Part shown: piece by piece, positions 27,186 to 36,133 of the stretch
Layout of the letters: every line of letters begins with the position of its first letter
How positions within the stretch are numbered: position 1 is the stretch's first letter
Source: Candidatus Butyricimonas faecavium
GTDB taxonomy: Bacteria; Bacteroidota; Bacteroidia; Bacteroidales; Marinifilaceae
DNA length: 64,000 bases
Direction: 5' to 3'
NCBI GenBank assembly: GCA_944321125.1
Contig: CALUKD010000018.1
Span: 1 to 64,000, forward strand
Made by a program: the position numbers and the translations under genes
The notes under the pieces: generated by a model
The model's input: the letters and a program-made list of their open reading frames with translations, nothing else
The model's database searches: none
Told to the model about the DNA's origin: nothing

Positions 27186-30100
27186 ATGAAAAAAATGTTT
27201 GATTCCTGGGGAAGTCATGTTAAAAAAATTCCCCTTCAAGGATTGTTATGTCTTCTTATCTTGTGTTTTAGTTTACCGCTTTATGCTCAGAATGAAGGTG
27301 GTAAAATAAACATTAGCGTGAAAGATGCTAGTGTGAAAGAGGTATTGGAGGTATTGAAGAAGTACAACTATCGACTGGTGTATTCCACGACAGTCATCGA
27401 AGCCTGTAAGAAGAAAGTAACTTTGGACATGAAAAAGGCTACTCCCGCACAAGTATTGGACGAAGCTTTTAAAGAGACAAACTTGGTATATAAGATTGAG
27501 GGTAATCTGATTACCATTAAAGAGGTGAAAAAGGATGAATTGATTGTTGCCAAAGGTGTGGTAAAAGATGAAAAAGGAGAACCTATTCCGGGTGTATCTG
27601 TCTTGATTAAAGGAACCATAACCGGGACAGCGACAGATGATAAAGGAAACTTTCAGGTGAAAGTAGCCAAGAATAGTGCATTGTTGTTTTCTTTTGTCGG
27701 AATGGAAACGAAGACCGTTTTCGTGGAGTCAGAGAAACCTATGTCAGTGGTTATGAAAGAAATGACGAATGAAATGGAAGAAGTGGTAATCACGGGATAT
27801 CAGAAAATCAATAAGAGAGAGTCGACTTCTTCAATCGTGTCATTAAAAGCTGAAGATATTATAGAACCTGTTGGAACATCTATTGACCAGATGTTACAGG
27901 GGAAAGTTCCGGGGATGTCCGTGATGCAAATGACATCAACGGTCGGGGCGGCTCCGAAGATTCGTATTCGCGGTTCTTCAACGATTATTGGAAATCGGGA
28001 ACCTGTATGGGTTTTGGACGGGGTGGTCTTGCAGGACCCGGTACCCTTGGATGCCACGGAATTAAACAGTATGGATCAAGTAAATCTTATCGGTAATGCC
28101 ATTTCTGGATTGAATCCGGAAGATATCGAGCGAATTGATGTGTTGAAGGATGCTTCCGCGACTGCACTTTATGGAACCAAGGCGGCTAATGGAGTGATCG
28201 TGATCACGACGAAAAGAGGAAAAAAAGGAGCTCCTGCTATTCGTTACAGTAATTCCATGAGTTTTATTGAGAGGCCTAGTTATGACGATTTATTTTTAAT
28301 GAACTCCAAAGAAAGAATCGAGGTTTCCGAAGAAATTTATCAAAGAGGATTGCAATTTGTTGGATTTTCTCCGACTAATGCGGGATTTGAAGGTGCCTTG
28401 TATCAGTTACGTAATGGGTTAATAGACCAAAAGCAATTTTCCAATGAAATCCATAGAATGAAAGAAATGAACACGGATTGGTTTGATTTACTTTTCCGTA
28501 ATTCTTTCAGTCATCAACATACTTTGTCTATTTCCGGGGCGAATGACCGGGTGGATTTTTATTTCTCAGCTGGTTATTCCAATCAACAGGGGTCTTCTTT
28601 GCAAGAACAGTCAGAACGTTTTAGTTTTATGTCAAATTTGGGATTTAAGATTTCAGATAGATTCCGTGCCACGGTTATGTTGGGAGCAAATGTGACGACA
28701 ACAGACCGCCCGACGGTGGATTTGTTCGAGTATGCTTACACAACTTCTCGTGCTATTCCTGCATATAATGAGGATAAAAGTTGGTTTTTCTATGATTATG
28801 CCGAAGGTTATTCTGATGGAATGAATAATACAATCCCATTGATTTATAATGTATTTAATGAATTACATTATTCGGGTTCGACGGATAAAATCAGTAGTAT
28901 TAATACGAATATTAATTTAGATTATAAGATTGCTTCATGGTTTTCGGCTAATGCTGTTTTGTCATATAACACGAGTTCTACACAAAGTGAAACTTGGTAT
29001 GATGAACGTTCTTATGAAGTATCCACGTATCGGGATCTTCCTTATGGTTACGATAGAAAACAATTGATGAATTTATCGGATTATATGAAGAATGCTTGTT
29101 ATATTCCATATGGGGGTATATTAAATTCCAGTTCAAATGGGGCAGATTCTTTTACGGCTCGTGTTTCTTTTAACATGAACAAATCTTTCAATGATATACA
29201 TAGTTTGTCTTTCATGGCGGGGCTTGATATGCAAAGTCAAAAGTCGAAAGGTTATCAGAAGGAAGAATGGGGATATTTGCCGGAAAGAGGTAAAAATTTT
29301 GTTTCTCTTGATAATCTGACGGATTGGCCTGCAGCAGCCCGTAAGATGGTACAGATGAAACCTTCAATCACGGATGCTACAAATAATAATATAGCTTATT
29401 ACGGTTCTTTTTCTTATAGTTATAAGGGAAAATATGTGATGAGTGCTAATATTCGTGGGGAGGGTTCGAATAAGTTGGGTGAGCAAGCAAGGTTTTTACC
29501 GATATGGTCTGTTTCCGGGCGTTGGAATGTAACGGATGAATTTTTTATGGATCCCTTGTTGAATGTGCTTTCTAATTTGGCTATTCGCACTTCTTATGGT
29601 ATTCAGGCAAACGTAACGGATGCTCATAATCCTAATATGATTATTTCTATTGGCTCATTGGATACTAAATCAGAAGAGTATTTGGCAACTCTTTCATCTT
29701 TGCCAAACGAAGGGTTGAAATGGGAAAAAACATATTCTTTTAATTTGGGAGTTGATTTTGACTTGTTCAAAGGGAAACTTTCCGGAGCTTTTGAGTATTG
29801 GCATAAAAAGAGTAAAGATCAATTGCTTAATTTACAAGTAACCAGTACCAACGGAGGCAAGTCTGTTACGATAAATGGAGGAAGCTTAACGAATAAAGGA
29901 TGGGATTTGTCGCTATCGGCCACGCCGATAAAAACAAGAGATTTCGAGTGGCGCATAACGTTTAACACAAGTAAGGTATATAACGAGGTTTCAACTACTT
30001 CAGAGCAGAGTGTAACGTATAATGATTATTTAAATGGTTCTTTGGTGAAAGACGGTTTTGCTTTGAATTCATTTTATTCTTATCGTTTTGCTGGTTTGGA

Positions 30101-30791
30101 TGCTAATGGAATCCCGATGTGGTATGGATTGGAGGATCATGATGAAGAGGGTAATGTTACGATTACTACTCAAGAAGAGGCTTTTGCTTCCGCAATGGTT
30201 TATAGCGGTAAACGTGAACCAGATCTTTCCGGAGGTTTGAGTATGGGATTCCGTTATAAAAATTTAAGCTTAAATTCTACGTTTACAATACAGTTGGGTA
30301 GTAAAATGAGGTTGAATGATTTGTACGATGGAGATAGCTTCAAGTTACCTTATCCGGGACAGAATATGGGTTCAGATTTCGTAAAACGTTGGAGGAATCC
30401 TGGTGATGAGAAATACACGAATATTCCAACTTTGACGGATGAACTTTATACTGTGAGAGGTATGTACCGTAATCCAGACAATCCGATTAATAAAACAGAC
30501 ATAATGAATAATGTTTCAGCGAATTATTGGCAAATGTATAATAATGGAGATATGCGGGTTGTTTCCGGTAATTTTATGCGTTGTAATTCTATATCATTGT
30601 CTTACACTTTTAATGGTGATTTGGTAAAGAAGTTATATCTTAAGTCGTTGTCTATGAGTTTGGGTGTAACAAACCCGTTTGTTATCAAATCAAAAGGTTT
30701 ACAGGGACGGGATCCTGAACAGTTAACAATGGGATCAGGAACGATACCTCCACAACAAACTTATTCTTTCACGATGAATGTAACCTTTTAA
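27186..30791 (+). CDS. SusC/RagA-type TonB-dependent outer-membrane transporter with STN domain (locus 1)
   Basis: 1201 residues. A signal peptide ends at about 35 (LPLYAQ). The STN signalling domain spans about 41-112, a CarboxypepD_reg-like domain about 120-190, and the TonB box EEVVITGYQ lies at 198-206. The plug has LDGVVLQDP and LKDASATALYGTKAANGVIVITTKRG, and a beta-barrel of about 850 residues follows. It imports oligomers captured by the SusD partner using TonB energy. The STN domain marks it as a signalling transporter that talks to FecR. Nothing in it reveals the substrate; absence of sugar-degrading enzymes and the presence of a protease downstream suggest peptides. Confidence 0.95.
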   Translation: MKKMFDSWGSHVKKIPLQGLLCLLILCFSLPLYAQNEGGKINISVKDASVKEVLEVLKKYNYRLVYSTTVIEACKKKVTLDMKKATPAQVLDEAFKETNLVYKIEGNLITIKEVKKDELIVAKGVVKDEKGEPIPGVSVLIKGTITGTATDDKGNFQVKVAKNSALLFSFVGMETKTVFVESEKPMSVVMKEMTNEMEEVVITGYQKINKRESTSSIVSLKAEDIIEPVGTSIDQMLQGKVPGMSVMQMTSTVGAAPKIRIRGSSTIIGNREPVWVLDGVVLQDPVPLDATELNSMDQVNLIGNAISGLNPEDIERIDVLKDASATALYGTKAANGVIVITTKRGKKGAPAIRYSNSMSFIERPSYDDLFLMNSKERIEVSEEIYQRGLQFVGFSPTNAGFEGALYQLRNGLIDQKQFSNEIHRMKEMNTDWFDLLFRNSFSHQHTLSISGANDRVDFYFSAGYSNQQGSSLQEQSERFSFMSNLGFKISDRFRATVMLGANVTTTDRPTVDLFEYAYTTSRAIPAYNEDKSWFFYDYAEGYSDGMNNTIPLIYNVFNELHYSGSTDKISSINTNINLDYKIASWFSANAVLSYNTSSTQSETWYDERSYEVSTYRDLPYGYDRKQLMNLSDYMKNACYIPYGGILNSSSNGADSFTARVSFNMNKSFNDIHSLSFMAGLDMQSQKSKGYQKEEWGYLPERGKNFVSLDNLTDWPAAARKMVQMKPSITDATNNNIAYYGSFSYSYKGKYVMSANIRGEGSNKLGEQARFLPIWSVSGRWNVTDEFFMDPLLNVLSNLAIRTSYGIQANVTDAHNPNMIISIGSLDTKSEEYLATLSSLPNEGLKWEKTYSFNLGVDFDLFKGKLSGAFEYWHKKSKDQLLNLQVTSTNGGKSVTINGGSLTNKGWDLSLSATPIKTRDFEWRITFNTSKVYNEVSTTSEQSVTYNDYLNGSLVKDGFALNSFYSYRFAGLDANGIPMWYGLEDHDEEGNVTITTQEEAFASAMVYSGKREPDLSGGLSMGFRYKNLSLNSTFTIQLGSKMRLNDLYDGDSFKLPYPGQNMGSDFVKRWRNPGDEKYTNIPTLTDELYTVRGMYRNPDNPINKTDIMNNVSANYWQMYNNGDMRVVSGNFMRCNSISLSYTFNGDLVKKLYLKSLSMSLGVTNPFVIKSKGLQGRDPEQLTMGSGTIPPQQTYSFTMNVTF

Positions 30792-30801
30792 TTGAGAAAA
30801 A

Positions 30802-32244
30802 ATGAAACATGTAATATCTTTAGTTATCTTGATCCTGTTATTTGTATCTTGTAATGATTTTCTTGATTACAAGGATAATGACAAGGTGATTCCAGATGAA
30901 TTGGATCAGTATAGTGAATTGGTTTTAGGAGAATTAATCCAAAAATCGATGAGGGCGACTTGTTATAACCTTTGGATAATGAGTGATGATTACAGTACTT
31001 CCGTACCTTCTTTTATCGGTTCGTATAATACGGATGAGCGTATTGATTATCAAAATTGGTATGCTTGGGCAAAAGAGACACAGATTACACCGGAAGGAGA
31101 TGAAAAGATAGATCCCGCTTGGGAACATTTTTATCATAAGATATTAATGTGTAATATTATCGAGAAGGCGGTTAAAGAGTTTGACGATGATACGGAAGGT
31201 GTAAAATATCGGTTATTGGGAGAAGTTCAGACTCTTCGGGCTATGTCTTATTGGTATTTGGTAAATATGTATGGGGACCCCTACCGTAGTGAGGAGCAGG
31301 CGAAGACTGCTATGGGGGTACCGATTAACAAGGAAACGAGTATAAAAGATAAATTATACACGAGGTCTTCTTTACAGGAAGTCTACACTTTGATGGAGGA
31401 TGATTTTAAAGATGCCTTACAAAATTTGGAGAAAGGGGAACAGAAAAATTCTATTTTCCGTCCGAATCCGGATGTGGTACGTTTGTTCTTATCCCGTATT
31501 TACTTGGAGCAGCGAAGATATGAGGACGTGATCACAATTTGTAACGAAGCTTTAGAGAAAACGACTAAAACGATTATTTCATTGAGCGATATGTTGACGT
31601 ATAGTGATAGTGAGAAACCGATGATAAATAAGAACAGTAGTAGTTTGCTTTATTCTTGGTTGTCACGAGATGCACAGCCAGCTTCTTCCATGAACAAATA
31701 TCAAGAGGGTGTTTATTGTCCTTCGGATGAATTACTAGGATTATTTGCAGATGATGATGTACGTAATTATACTAATGTCCTTATTGACCAATGGACTCCA
31801 ACTTGCGTGATTAAATACAGAATAGATTATTCTGGATGTTATGATATGAACTATCGTGTGGAAGAGTTATATTTCAATCGAGCTGAAGCTTATATTGAAT
31901 CGGGAGACTGGGAAACGGGAATGGAGGATTTGAATGAGATTTACTCTCAACGTATTGAGGGGGGAAATGGCCAATTGAATGTAAGTAATGTGGATGATGC
32001 TCGGACAAAATTACGTGAAGAGAAGCGTAAAGAATTTTGTTTCGAAGATATTCGTTGGTTTGATATTCGACGTTGGGGGCTGGCAATAGAACATAAGTAT
32101 TATAATTTTAGTATGGATGGAAGTTTTGTTACTTACCTGTTGGATGCGGAAAGTCCCAATTATGTGTTACCTATTCCGTTGGATGTTCAACGTCGTAATT
32201 TCGAGATTGAACAACCGCAACGTGTTGAAAGTAAAACCAAATAA
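30802..32244 (+). CDS. SusD/RagB-type surface lipoprotein (locus 1)
   Basis: A 480-residue lipoprotein. The lipobox is LFVSC with acylated Cys near 17, followed by NDFLDY, typical of SusD proteins. TPR-like helices include the QTLRAMSYWYLVNMYGDPY block and the C-terminal EEKRKEFCFEDIRWFDIRRWG block that defines the family. It forms the hinged lid over its SusC barrel and binds substrate at the cell surface. It starts 10 bases after susC and is followed by the lipoprotein gene after 4 bases, so the three are translated from one message. Confidence 0.95.
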   Translation: MKHVISLVILILLFVSCNDFLDYKDNDKVIPDELDQYSELVLGELIQKSMRATCYNLWIMSDDYSTSVPSFIGSYNTDERIDYQNWYAWAKETQITPEGDEKIDPAWEHFYHKILMCNIIEKAVKEFDDDTEGVKYRLLGEVQTLRAMSYWYLVNMYGDPYRSEEQAKTAMGVPINKETSIKDKLYTRSSLQEVYTLMEDDFKDALQNLEKGEQKNSIFRPNPDVVRLFLSRIYLEQRRYEDVITICNEALEKTTKTIISLSDMLTYSDSEKPMINKNSSSLLYSWLSRDAQPASSMNKYQEGVYCPSDELLGLFADDDVRNYTNVLIDQWTPTCVIKYRIDYSGCYDMNYRVEELYFNRAEAYIESGDWETGMEDLNEIYSQRIEGGNGQLNVSNVDDARTKLREEKRKEFCFEDIRWFDIRRWGLAIEHKYYNFSMDGSFVTYLLDAESPNYVLPIPLDVQRRNFEIEQPQRVESKTK

Positions 32245-32248
32245 ATAA

Positions 32249-33160
32249 ATGGCTATGAAAAAAATACTGATACCCTTATTGTGTGGATTATTACTTATTG
32301 CCTGTTTTGATGATGAGAATATTCATGCCGATTACGTGGAATACGGGAGAGCTTATGATACTACCTCTTCGGACCCTGTGTTAAAATATATTTCCCAATA
32401 TTATTACAAATATGGTAAGATTTTAATCACAGACCCGGATACTGCGGATTATATGTTCAATTTCCAGATGAAAAATAAGGTTCGCATGGTGGAACCTCGG
32501 CAAGATCAAGAACATCTAGTGGAAGCGTTGACATTTTTGAAAGAATTATTCCTTAACGGGTATAATGACCAAGTAAAGAAAGAGCTTTTCCCGTATGCTA
32601 TCATTATGGCAGATTCTATTTATGATTGGGGAAACGAAAAATATGTTAATATGTACACGGCATCGTCTTATGTTGCTTTTTTGGTTAATGACGAGATGCT
32701 GAATAAAAATGAGGAAGAAAAGGTAGAGCTTTCAATGGAGTGGAATAATACTTTTTTGAATTATTGTATGGATAAGATCGGGTGGACGGTTCCAGAAGAA
32801 TTTTACCTTTATTCGAATGAAGAGTATGGTAAAAGGGAAAATTGGTGGATTCCAAGCGAGGGAGCTACCGAGAAAGATACGGCAGATATAAATATTGTTT
32901 GGGAAAAAGGTTACCCTAAAGGGAAGTGGGATTGGCAATATTCAGGTAGTGAAAAAGAATGGGGATATTCATTAGCATCTTCTCGTGAGGGTTATTTGGA
33001 ACAATTCTTTGATTTTTTATTTACGACCCCGCAGGAAACAATAGATCAAGCTATCGCTGATCATGAGAAATTAAGAAAGGCGCATGATGTGCTGGATCAG
33101 GCGTTGAAAGAGGACTTCGGAATAGATTATCGTACGATGATTTATAAAGCGAAAAAATAA
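32249..33160 (+). CDS. lipoprotein resembling a zinc metallopeptidase (Peptidase_Mx1-like) without the HExxH motif (locus 1)
   Basis: A 303-residue lipoprotein with lipobox LLIAC. Downstream it follows the pattern of putative zinc-binding metallopeptidases (Pfam Peptidase_Mx1) found beside SusD genes: YISQYYYKYGKILI, ALTFLKELF, VKKELFPYAIIMADSIY and VPEEFYLYSNEEYGK. Where active members have HExxH, this protein reads EWNNTFLNY, with Asn in place of both His by my alignment. It is therefore likely a binding or accessory lipoprotein rather than an enzyme. The homologous gene at 50094 is also degenerate here. Family assignment rests on memory of motifs, not a search. It is the third gene of the SusCD unit, 4 bases after susD. 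Confidence 0.65.
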   Translation: MAMKKILIPLLCGLLLIACFDDENIHADYVEYGRAYDTTSSDPVLKYISQYYYKYGKILITDPDTADYMFNFQMKNKVRMVEPRQDQEHLVEALTFLKELFLNGYNDQVKKELFPYAIIMADSIYDWGNEKYVNMYTASSYVAFLVNDEMLNKNEEEKVELSMEWNNTFLNYCMDKIGWTVPEEFYLYSNEEYGKRENWWIPSEGATEKDTADINIVWEKGYPKGKWDWQYSGSEKEWGYSLASSREGYLEQFFDFLFTTPQETIDQAIADHEKLRKAHDVLDQALKEDFGIDYRTMIYKAKK

Positions 33161-33171
33161 TTTTGATGAAG

Positions 33172-33200
33172 CACGGGATGGTCATTAGGATCATCCTGTG
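33172..33200 (+). other. weak hairpin before the metalloprotease gene
   Basis: CACGGGATG and CATCCTGTG pair with one G-U across an 11-base loop, followed by TAGTAAAAAAG. Without a T run it is a poor terminator; it may only partly separate the SusCD message from the protease gene. Confidence 0.4.
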
Positions 33201-33285
33201 ATAGTAAAAAAGTCAAGTATGAGGATTTCCTGACAGCGTTTGCGGGGAAATTCTGTTAAAGTTTTATATTTTAATTTGATATAGT

Positions 33286-35832
33286 ATGAGTAAATTACTG
33301 GGATTTATTATTTTGTTGAGTCTTGTTACCGGATACACTCAAGCATCGGAAAATTCTTTTTGGAAGAAAAAAAAGAAAAAGGCGAAAACGGAACAAGCTG
33401 CCGGTTCGGATAGTACTGTAAAAGTACAAAGTGAATACGAGAAGTTCATGAAAGATGCAGTGGTAAAAAAAGGGATGTTTAATGTAATTAAGAAAAAGGA
33501 TAAAATTTATTTAGAGATTCCGAAAAAGTTAATGAATCGGGATTTTTTGATTAGTTCCCGTGTTTCTTCCACGAGTCGAACATGGCAGATTGATCCGGGG
33601 ACGATTAATCGTACTCCATTATTAATCACGTTCTCTTGTGATGAGAATAAGGTATATATACATTTCCCTCATTTAGATTATGTTTGTAAGGAATCGTCTG
33701 AGATGTATGAGGCTTATAAACGGCATAGTAATCCACCGATTTGGAAATCGTTTAAGATAGAGGTAATGTCGAAAGATTCTTCCAGTTGCGTGATTGATGC
33801 CACGCCTTTGTTCTTATCATCTATTGCTGAGTTTTCTCCATTTCCAGATCTTCCGTCTGAAGTACGAATGGTAGTTCCTTTTGGAGGGACTTTTCAGAGT
33901 GATCGTTCTAGAATTGAGGAATTTAAGGCGTTTGACGATAATGTCATTGTGAAGAGTATGATGACTTATACGACGGATAAGGAAGGACCGCTGACCACGA
34001 TTGAAGCCCGTAATATTATTATGTTACCGGAAACACCGATGGTTCCTCGGTATGCTGATGAGCGAGTTGGATTTTTCGAGGAAAGCCGTAAATTGTTTGA
34101 TGAACATAGTGATCGTTTACGGTCGTATGGGATAATAAACCGTTGGAATTTACAACCTAAGGATATGGAAAAATATCTAGCAGGTGAATTAGTGGAGCCA
34201 GTAAAGCCAATTGTTTGGTACGTGGATTCTGCGATTCCTGAAAAATGGAGAAAATATGTAAAATTAGGTATTGCGGATTGGAATATAGCTTTTGAGGCTA
34301 TTGGTTTTAAAAATGCCATTATTGTGAAAGATTATCCGAAAAATGATCCAAACTTTGACCCGGATGATATTCATTATAATTGCTATCGATTTGTGGCTTC
34401 TTCAAGGGAAAATTCAATGGGACCATCTTGGATTGATCCTCGTTCTGGTGAAATCTTATGTGGAGACGTTATCTCATGGTATGGAGTGGTGACTTTATTG
34501 AATAAGTGGAGAATGATTCAGACAGGTGCGGTCGATCCTTCTGTGCGTTGTCCGGTGATGACGGATGAGAATATGGGTGAGGCCATGCGTTACGTGGCGG
34601 CTCATGAGATTGGACATACTCTGGGATTAATGCATAATTTTGGGGCTTCTGCTGCTTATCCTGTAGAAAAATTAAGAGATCCAGAGTTTACTCAGAAATA
34701 TGGAACAACTCCTTCTATTATGGATTATGCGCGTTTTAATTACGTGGCTCAACCTGGAGATATGGAGAAAGGGGTAAAGTTAACTCCTCCTTTGATTGGA
34801 GAGTATGATAAGTTTGCTATCAAGTACGGTTATCAAGTGTTGCCGAACGTGAAAAGTGCGGATGATGAAAAAGATATTTTAAGAGGATGGGTTAAGGAGC
34901 AAATTGGTAATAAGATGTGTTTTTATGGGAAACAGGTGGTGCAATTTAATTTTGATCCTCGTTCTATGGCAGAAGATTTGGGAGATGATGTGGTGAAGGC
35001 AAACACGTACGGATTGAAAAACTTGAAATATGTGGCTGCGAATTTCGTGGATTGGATGGCTGTAAATGATGAGGGGTACAAGGCGGTGGAGTCGACTTAC
35101 AAGGAAATTATAGCCCAGTTTATTCGCTATATAGATCATGCGATGGTTAGTGTAGGAGGAATGTATATTAATCCGAAATATTACGGGGATTCACAACCTT
35201 TGTATGAGTATGTGCCCAAAAGTAAACAGGTTGCGGCTTTGAAATTTGTATTGAAAAGTTTGAACGAATTCCAAGATTGGATTATAAATGATAAGATAAC
35301 GGCGATTATCGGACCGACTGCGAAACATTACGTGGCGCAAACACAATTTTTTAGCGAGATGTTGACGAGGGAGGCTTTAGGACGTTTGCAAATCAATGAG
35401 ATAGACGGAAAGAATGTGTTCACTTTGGATGAATATTTAGGGATTATTTTTGATGAGATGTTTTCTAAAAAAATAGGAACTTTGAAGTTGGCCGATATGG
35501 CATTCCAGAATTCTTTTGTGGAGAATTTGACGGGCTTTATGGATAAGGGTGAATTCAAAAGTGCTGGGAGTAATTCGTTGAGGAAGGAGCTTCATAAAAC
35601 GACTTGTAGTTGTCATGTTTATTGTGAGTCTCAATGGAGTTTTGATGCCGTTGATCCTTTGGGAGAAATAGTTTTATCTCCGCGAATAGACAAGACAAAT
35701 AAACGTCCGATCGTGATGAAGTATTTGCGAAAAACGTACAATACGGCCAAAAGTCGGATGAATACAGGAAATGAAAAAACACGTGAACATTATCGATTAT
35801 TAGTGTTAAAATTGAATTATTTATTCGATTAA
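33286..35832 (+). CDS. secreted zinc metalloprotease, metzincin type (DUF5117/DUF4953 family)
   Basis: 848 residues with an N-terminal signal peptide (to about residue 20). The zinc-binding motif HExxHxxGxxH is complete: His440, Glu441, His444 and His450 in HEIGHTLGLMHNF. A metzincin Met-turn follows in PSIMDYARFNY. The N-terminal half corresponds to DUF5117/5118 regions and the C-terminal half is a long helical DUF4953-like part. Relatives in Bacteroidota are annotated as zinc-dependent metalloproteases and lie near SusCD genes. It probably cuts proteins in the periplasm or at the surface and supplies peptides to the transporter encoded upstream; this role is inferred from position. A gap of 125 bases separates it from the lipoprotein gene. 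Confidence 0.88.
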   Translation: MSKLLGFIILLSLVTGYTQASENSFWKKKKKKAKTEQAAGSDSTVKVQSEYEKFMKDAVVKKGMFNVIKKKDKIYLEIPKKLMNRDFLISSRVSSTSRTWQIDPGTINRTPLLITFSCDENKVYIHFPHLDYVCKESSEMYEAYKRHSNPPIWKSFKIEVMSKDSSSCVIDATPLFLSSIAEFSPFPDLPSEVRMVVPFGGTFQSDRSRIEEFKAFDDNVIVKSMMTYTTDKEGPLTTIEARNIIMLPETPMVPRYADERVGFFEESRKLFDEHSDRLRSYGIINRWNLQPKDMEKYLAGELVEPVKPIVWYVDSAIPEKWRKYVKLGIADWNIAFEAIGFKNAIIVKDYPKNDPNFDPDDIHYNCYRFVASSRENSMGPSWIDPRSGEILCGDVISWYGVVTLLNKWRMIQTGAVDPSVRCPVMTDENMGEAMRYVAAHEIGHTLGLMHNFGASAAYPVEKLRDPEFTQKYGTTPSIMDYARFNYVAQPGDMEKGVKLTPPLIGEYDKFAIKYGYQVLPNVKSADDEKDILRGWVKEQIGNKMCFYGKQVVQFNFDPRSMAEDLGDDVVKANTYGLKNLKYVAANFVDWMAVNDEGYKAVESTYKEIIAQFIRYIDHAMVSVGGMYINPKYYGDSQPLYEYVPKSKQVAALKFVLKSLNEFQDWIINDKITAIIGPTAKHYVAQTQFFSEMLTREALGRLQINEIDGKNVFTLDEYLGIIFDEMFSKKIGTLKLADMAFQNSFVENLTGFMDKGEFKSAGSNSLRKELHKTTCSCHVYCESQWSFDAVDPLGEIVLSPRIDKTNKRPIVMKYLRKTYNTAKSRMNTGNEKTREHYRLLVLKLNYLFD

Positions 35833-35860
35833 TTAATTTATAGAGATTTGTGTTTTTTTA

Positions 35861-35888
35861 TCCCCGGGAGAGAAAAGGCTACCGGGGA
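35861..35888 (+). terminator. possible terminator after the metalloprotease gene
   Basis: TCCCCGG and CCGGGGA form a 7-base GC-rich stem with a 14-base loop. The following bases are TTCTTGTG, a weak T tract. Confidence 0.5.
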
Positions 35889-36065
35889 TTCTTGTGTAAT
35901 GACCATGATAGCTAGTTTGTTATATGTTTGCTAGAATTATGTTTGATTAAGGTGTAAGTAGCTTGTTAAAGAATAATTGTGAATTTCTTCTAGAATTTTG
36001 AAACAAAATACACGCTTGTTTCGTATAACAGATTAAGTATATTTTTTTAATTTGAAGATATAATA
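35889..36065. other. intergenic region before ettA
   Basis: AT-rich, no gene seen. It contains the approach to the ettA promoter at its right end. Confidence 0.3.
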
Positions 36066-36073
36066 TATCTTTG
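36066..36073 (+). promoter_or_regulatory. candidate -7 element for ettA
   Basis: TATCTTTG at 36066-36073. A matching TTG 19 bases before it is lacking (the bases there are TTT), so the assignment rests on the -7 element alone. It lies 60 bases before the start codon. Confidence 0.45.
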
Positions 36074-36133
36074 TATCCATTTTAAGGATAATTAGTTGTG
36101 TGTTAGAAGTGAAACATAATATCGTGTAAGTTA

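Noticed and set aside
33286..35832. Glycan-degradation locus (PUL) assignment for locus 1
   Set aside because: SusC and SusD are present, but no glycoside hydrolase, polysaccharide lyase or sulfatase is found, while a protease and a protease-like lipoprotein are.
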